A DNA stretch of 45,967 nucleotides from NCBI GenBank assembly GCA_018623515.1, contig JAAZVL010000004.1, forward strand, positions 1 through 45,967, in the 5' to 3' direction. The first letter of the stretch is position 1. The number at the start of each line of letters is the position of its first letter. The notes beneath the pieces were generated by a model. That model made no database searches. It saw only the letters and a list, made by a program, of their open reading frames with translations, and was not told the DNA's origin. Shown piece by piece: positions 43,805 through 45,967 of the stretch. The translations under genes and the position numbers were made by a program. Source of the DNA: Marinobacter sp. Its GTDB lineage: Bacteria; Pseudomonadota; Gammaproteobacteria; Pseudomonadales; Oleiphilaceae.

Positions 43805-44342
43805 GCGGGCCGACCAGCGGGAATACCTGCTGTGCCAGGCCATTAACCGATCGGTCCGGTTCCGGCCGGTACTGGGCTACTTCCGCACCGTCAGCCGACT
43901 CGGCGATGGCTGGTTCTGGTATGCGCTGATCCTGTCACTGCCACTGATCGATCCGGCTGCCGGACCGGGTCTGGCCCTGCTGATGGCCATCACCGGCCTG
44001 ACCTGCACGGTGACCTACAAGCTGCTCAAGCGCTGGCTGATCCGGGAACGGCCGTTCATCTCGTTCCCGTCCATCAACTGCGGCACGCCGCCCCTGGACC
44101 GCTACAGTTTTCCCTCCGGCCACACGCTCCATGCCGTCTGCTTCCAGGTCATGCTGATGATCGCCCTGCCCGGCCTCGCGCTGTGCATCCTGCCGTTCAC
44201 CCTGAGCGTTGCCGCCTCGCGGGTGGTCCTGGGCCTGCACTACCCTACCGACGTAGTTGCCGGCGCGGTGATCGGGGGCACTCTTGGTTACCTGTCGGTC
44301 CACCAGCTATTGGGGGCGGCAATGGCAGTAATCACCGGCTGA
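43770..44342 (+). CDS. PAP2-family membrane phosphatase
   Basis: A 190-residue integral membrane phosphatase of the PAP2 superfamily with about five or six helices. The three phosphatase motifs are present: KRWLIRERP (KxxxxxxRP), PSGHT, and SRVVLGLHYPTD (SRxxxxxHxxxD). It could dephosphorylate phosphatidic acid, lyso-phosphatidate or undecaprenyl pyrophosphate. Its start overlaps the glycosyltransferase by 35 bases, so the two are translationally coupled. It abuts the stop of the convergent dinB gene without any gap. Confidence 0.92.
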   Translation: MPSTSKASRFFERADQREYLLCQAINRSVRFRPVLGYFRTVSRLGDGWFWYALILSLPLIDPAAGPGLALLMAITGLTCTVTYKLLKRWLIRERPFISFPSINCGTPPLDRYSFPSGHTLHAVCFQVMLMIALPGLALCILPFTLSVAASRVVLGLHYPTDVVAGAVIGGTLGYLSVHQLLGAAMAVITG

Positions 44343-45407
44343 TCAGTCGAACAACTTCAGCTGGGTCACCGGCGCGTCATCATTGCGGAACCGCACACCC
44401 ACCCCAAGCAGTCGAACCGGCCGGTCCGTATTGGTGACCAGTTCGTCCAGCAGTGGCTGGTAATCGGCAACCTCGGGCTCGGCCACGTGCTCGCGGACGC
44501 GCTCCAGGGTGTGGGTGGAGAAATCGCTGTAGCGGATCTTGATGAACAGCTTGTGGATCGGCTTGCTGCGCCCCTTGCGGCTGAGCCGGAGGTTGAGGTC
44601 GGCCATCAGTGCCGGCATGACCGACTCGCAAGCGCTCTTGTCCGGCAAATCCTGGGAAAAGGTACGCTCGACACTCACCGACTTGGCGATGCGGGATACC
44701 ACCACCGGCCGGTCGTCCCGTCCGTGGGCCATCTCATGCAGGCGATATCCCTGCTTGCCAAACCTGTCCAGCAGGACATCCGCCCCCAGCGCCTGCATGT
44801 CACCGCAGGTCTTTACCCCCAGGGCATGAAGCTTGGCGGCGGTCACCTGCCCGACCCCGAACAGCTTCTCCACCGGCAGGTCACGGACAAACTCCTGGAC
44901 CCTGTCCGGCGTGATAACAAACAGGCCGTCAGGTTTCTGCCAGTCGCTGGCAATCTTGGCCAGGAACTTGTTAGGCGCCACCCCTGCGGACACGGTAATC
45001 CCCACCTCACGATGGATGCGCTCCCTCAGATAGCGAGCCATGAGGGTGCCGCTGCCTTTATGCTCGGTGACATCAGAAACGTCCAGGAAGGCCTCATCGA
45101 GGGACAGGGGTTCCACCAGGTCAGTGAGTTCCCGCAGGATATCCATCACCTGGCGGGAGACCGCCCGGTACTTGCCCATATCCGGCGGCACCGTCACCAG
45201 GCCCGGGCACAGACGCCGGGCTTCGCTGCCCGGCATGGCGGAGCGGACCCCGAAGGCGCGGGCCCGGTAATTGCAGGTGGTTACAACCCCTCGACCACCT
45301 TCGCCGCCCACTGCCAGGGGGACGTCCCGCAGACTGGGGTCGTCGCGCATTTCCACGGCGGCGTAGAAGCAATCACAATCCAGATGGATGATCTTGCGCT
45401 GGGGCAT
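44343..45407 (-). CDS. dinB: DNA polymerase IV
   Basis: A 354-residue Y-family translesion polymerase. The N-terminus [22 protein letters not shown] contains the first catalytic Asp (Asp10), and a Tyr at the steric-gate position. [10 protein letters not shown] carries the second acidic pair. The little-finger domain extends to the end. I chose the ATG at 45407: homology begins there and the predicted LexA box lies just upstream. A GTG at 45428 in the same frame would start almost at the transcription start. SOS control by LexA is expected. Confidence 0.95.
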   Translation of the reverse strand: MPQRKIIHLDCDCFYAAVEMRDDPSLRDVPLAVGGEGGRGVVTTCNYRARAFGVRSAMPGSEARRLCPGLVTVPPDMGKYRAVSRQVMDILRELTDLVEPLSLDEAFLDVSDVTEHKGSGTLMARYLRERIHREVGITVSAGVAPNKFLAKIASDWQKPDGLFVITPDRVQEFVRDLPVEKLFGVGQVTAAKLHALGVKTCGDMQALGADVLLDRFGKQGYRLHEMAHGRDDRPVVVSRIAKSVSVERTFSQDLPDKSACESVMPALMADLNLRLSRKGRSKPIHKLFIKIRYSDFSTHTLERVREHVAEPEVADYQPLLDELVTNTDRPVRLLGVGVRFRNDDAPVTQLKLFD

Positions 45408-45431
45408 GGTCAGGGGGCTCGCGTCCACACT

Positions 45432-45447
45432 CTGTACATATATACAG
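45432..45447 (-). promoter_or_regulatory. LexA (SOS) box upstream of dinB
   Basis: CTGT at one end and ACAG at the other around eight bases (45432-45447) form the palindromic SOS-box consensus CTGT-N8-ACAG, with an AT-rich centre. It lies 25 bases before the dinB ATG and 4 before the alternative GTG, suiting LexA repression overlapping the promoter. Confidence 0.85.
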
Positions 45448-45523
45448 CCTTGTATATTACGCTAACATGCCGAGAATGTCAGGGAACTCCAACAACACTA
45501 TCCTGGACGACTGCGAGGGCCCC

Positions 45524-45802
45524 ATGAGCAACCCGATCCCCGAATCCGAACGCACTGAAATTGAAGCGGCGGCCTTCCGCCGTCTGGTCAAGCACCTGCG
45601 CGACAACACCGAGGTGCAGAACATCGATCTGATGAACCTGGCCGGGTTCTGCCGCAACTGCCTGTCAAAATGGTACCGGGCCGAGGCGCAGGAACGCGGT
45701 TTCGAGATTTCTGATCCTGACGCCAGGGAAGAAATCTACGGCATGCCTTACGAAGAATGGAAAGAGCGCTACCAGATCGGCCCGAAGCAGGAACACAAGT
45801 AA
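45524..45802 (+). CDS. DUF1244 family protein
   Basis: A 92-residue small cytosolic protein (MSNPIPESERTEIEAAAFRR at the start; block DLMNLAGFCRNCLSKWYRAEA with a CRNC pair, then GFEISDPDAREEIYGMPYEEWK) typical of the DUF1244 family. GAGG seven bases before the ATG at 45524 supports the start; earlier in-frame ATG is unlikely because the LexA-dinB promoter region lies there. Its stop shares one base with the ATG of the next gene. The function is unknown; the two Cys may bind metal, but that is not shown. Confidence 0.88.
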   Translation: MSNPIPESERTEIEAAAFRRLVKHLRDNTEVQNIDLMNLAGFCRNCLSKWYRAEAQERGFEISDPDAREEIYGMPYEEWKERYQIGPKQEHK

Positions 45803-45967
45803 TGAACGTGAACGAGGCGGTGCGCATCCATCTGGCGGCCCTGGAGGCCGGCCGCAGCGATTTCGATGACACCCTGGCACTGATCGAGCGCTACTTCGAG
45901 TACCAGCCGACCGGTTTCCACAACGGCCCCCTGTTCAACGCCGCCGGAGAGAACGCCGGTTCCTGCC
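45802..45967 (+). CDS. HopJ type III effector-like family protein (5' part, cut by the window edge)
   Basis: Starts MNVNEAVRIHLAALEAGRSD, with later FEYQPTGFHNGPLFNAAGENAGSC; this matches the HopJ-like family often encoded after a DUF1244 gene. Only 55 codons are present. The overlapping TAATG suggests coupling to the preceding gene. The name reflects a Pseudomonas protein; most members are unrelated to type III secretion. Confidence 0.8.
   Translation, partial: MNVNEAVRIHLAALEAGRSDFDDTLALIERYFEYQPTGFHNGPLFNAAGENAGSC

Noticed and set aside
1..45967. tRNA or rRNA genes, CRISPR arrays, prophage genes, insertion sequences
   Set aside because: No cloverleaf-like sequence, rRNA signature, repeat-spacer array, transposase or phage structural gene was seen by eye; a tRNAscan or Rfam scan would be decisive.

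Overview
The window reads as a chromosomal core segment of a GC-rich, free-living gammaproteobacterium. Protein styles and gene order resemble Marinobacter and, more loosely, Pseudomonas: nadB divergent from rpoE-rseA-rseB-rseC-mucD; xerD-dsbC-hom-thrC-recJ-prfB-lysS; ffh beside rpsP-rimM-trmD-rplS; grxD-argF; olsB-olsA. The genus assignment is an inference from memory of synteny, not from a search. I found no tRNA, rRNA, CRISPR array, prophage or intact insertion sequence. Nearly all the DNA is coding, and several neighbours abut or overlap.

Layout. 1-2375 (-): 3'-truncated CHASE-PAS-GGDEF-EAL protein. 2503-6856 (-): envelope-stress cluster (sigma-E/AlgU, anti-sigma RseA/MucA, RseB/MucB, RseC/MucC, MucD protease), with a good sigma-E-type autoregulatory promoter. 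6942-10338 (+): nadB, sdhE, a YgfX-like gene and ygfZ. 10327-20436 (-): ung, lysS, prfB (with its programmed +1 frameshift), recJ, thrC, hom, dsbC, xerD. 20512-24001 (-): rplS, trmD, rimM, rpsP, ffh. 24183-29542 (+): ypjD-like, a CorC/HlyC-type CBS membrane protein, a DUF1631 protein and a TonB-like protein. 29558-33589: grxD (-), argF and an orphan ABC ATPase (+), glpK (-). 33851-36233 (-): RstAB-like two-component system. 36471-38070 (+): olsB-olsA, ornithine-lipid synthesis. 38030-42469 (-): SlyD-like isomerase, a long CoA-transferase-family protein, a small secreted protein, an aldo/keto reductase. 42584-44342 (+): a family-4 glycosyltransferase overlapping a PAP2 phosphatase. 44343-45407 (-): dinB under a LexA box. 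45524-end (+): DUF1244 and a truncated HopJ-family gene.

The most interesting signal is regulatory. Two separate intergenic regions, upstream of olsBA and upstream of the glycosyltransferase-PAP2 pair, carry TGTCA-type heptamers repeated every 11 bp, the architecture of PhoB (Pho box) binding sites. In the second case a -10-like hexamer lies 10 bp beyond the last repeat. Together they suggest a phosphate-starvation membrane-lipid remodelling module: phosphorus-free ornithine lipid from olsBA, and possibly a glycolipid from the glycosyltransferase with a lipid-phosphate phosphatase. PhoB itself is not in the window and the lipid product of the second pair is unknown.

Other items are a near-perfect 25-bp palindrome at the DUF1631 promoter, REP-like TCTGACCCC palindromes in two intergenic spaces, an EAF variant of the EAL signature, a promoter apparently embedded in the mucD terminator, and a possible N-terminal extension on the sigma-E factor.
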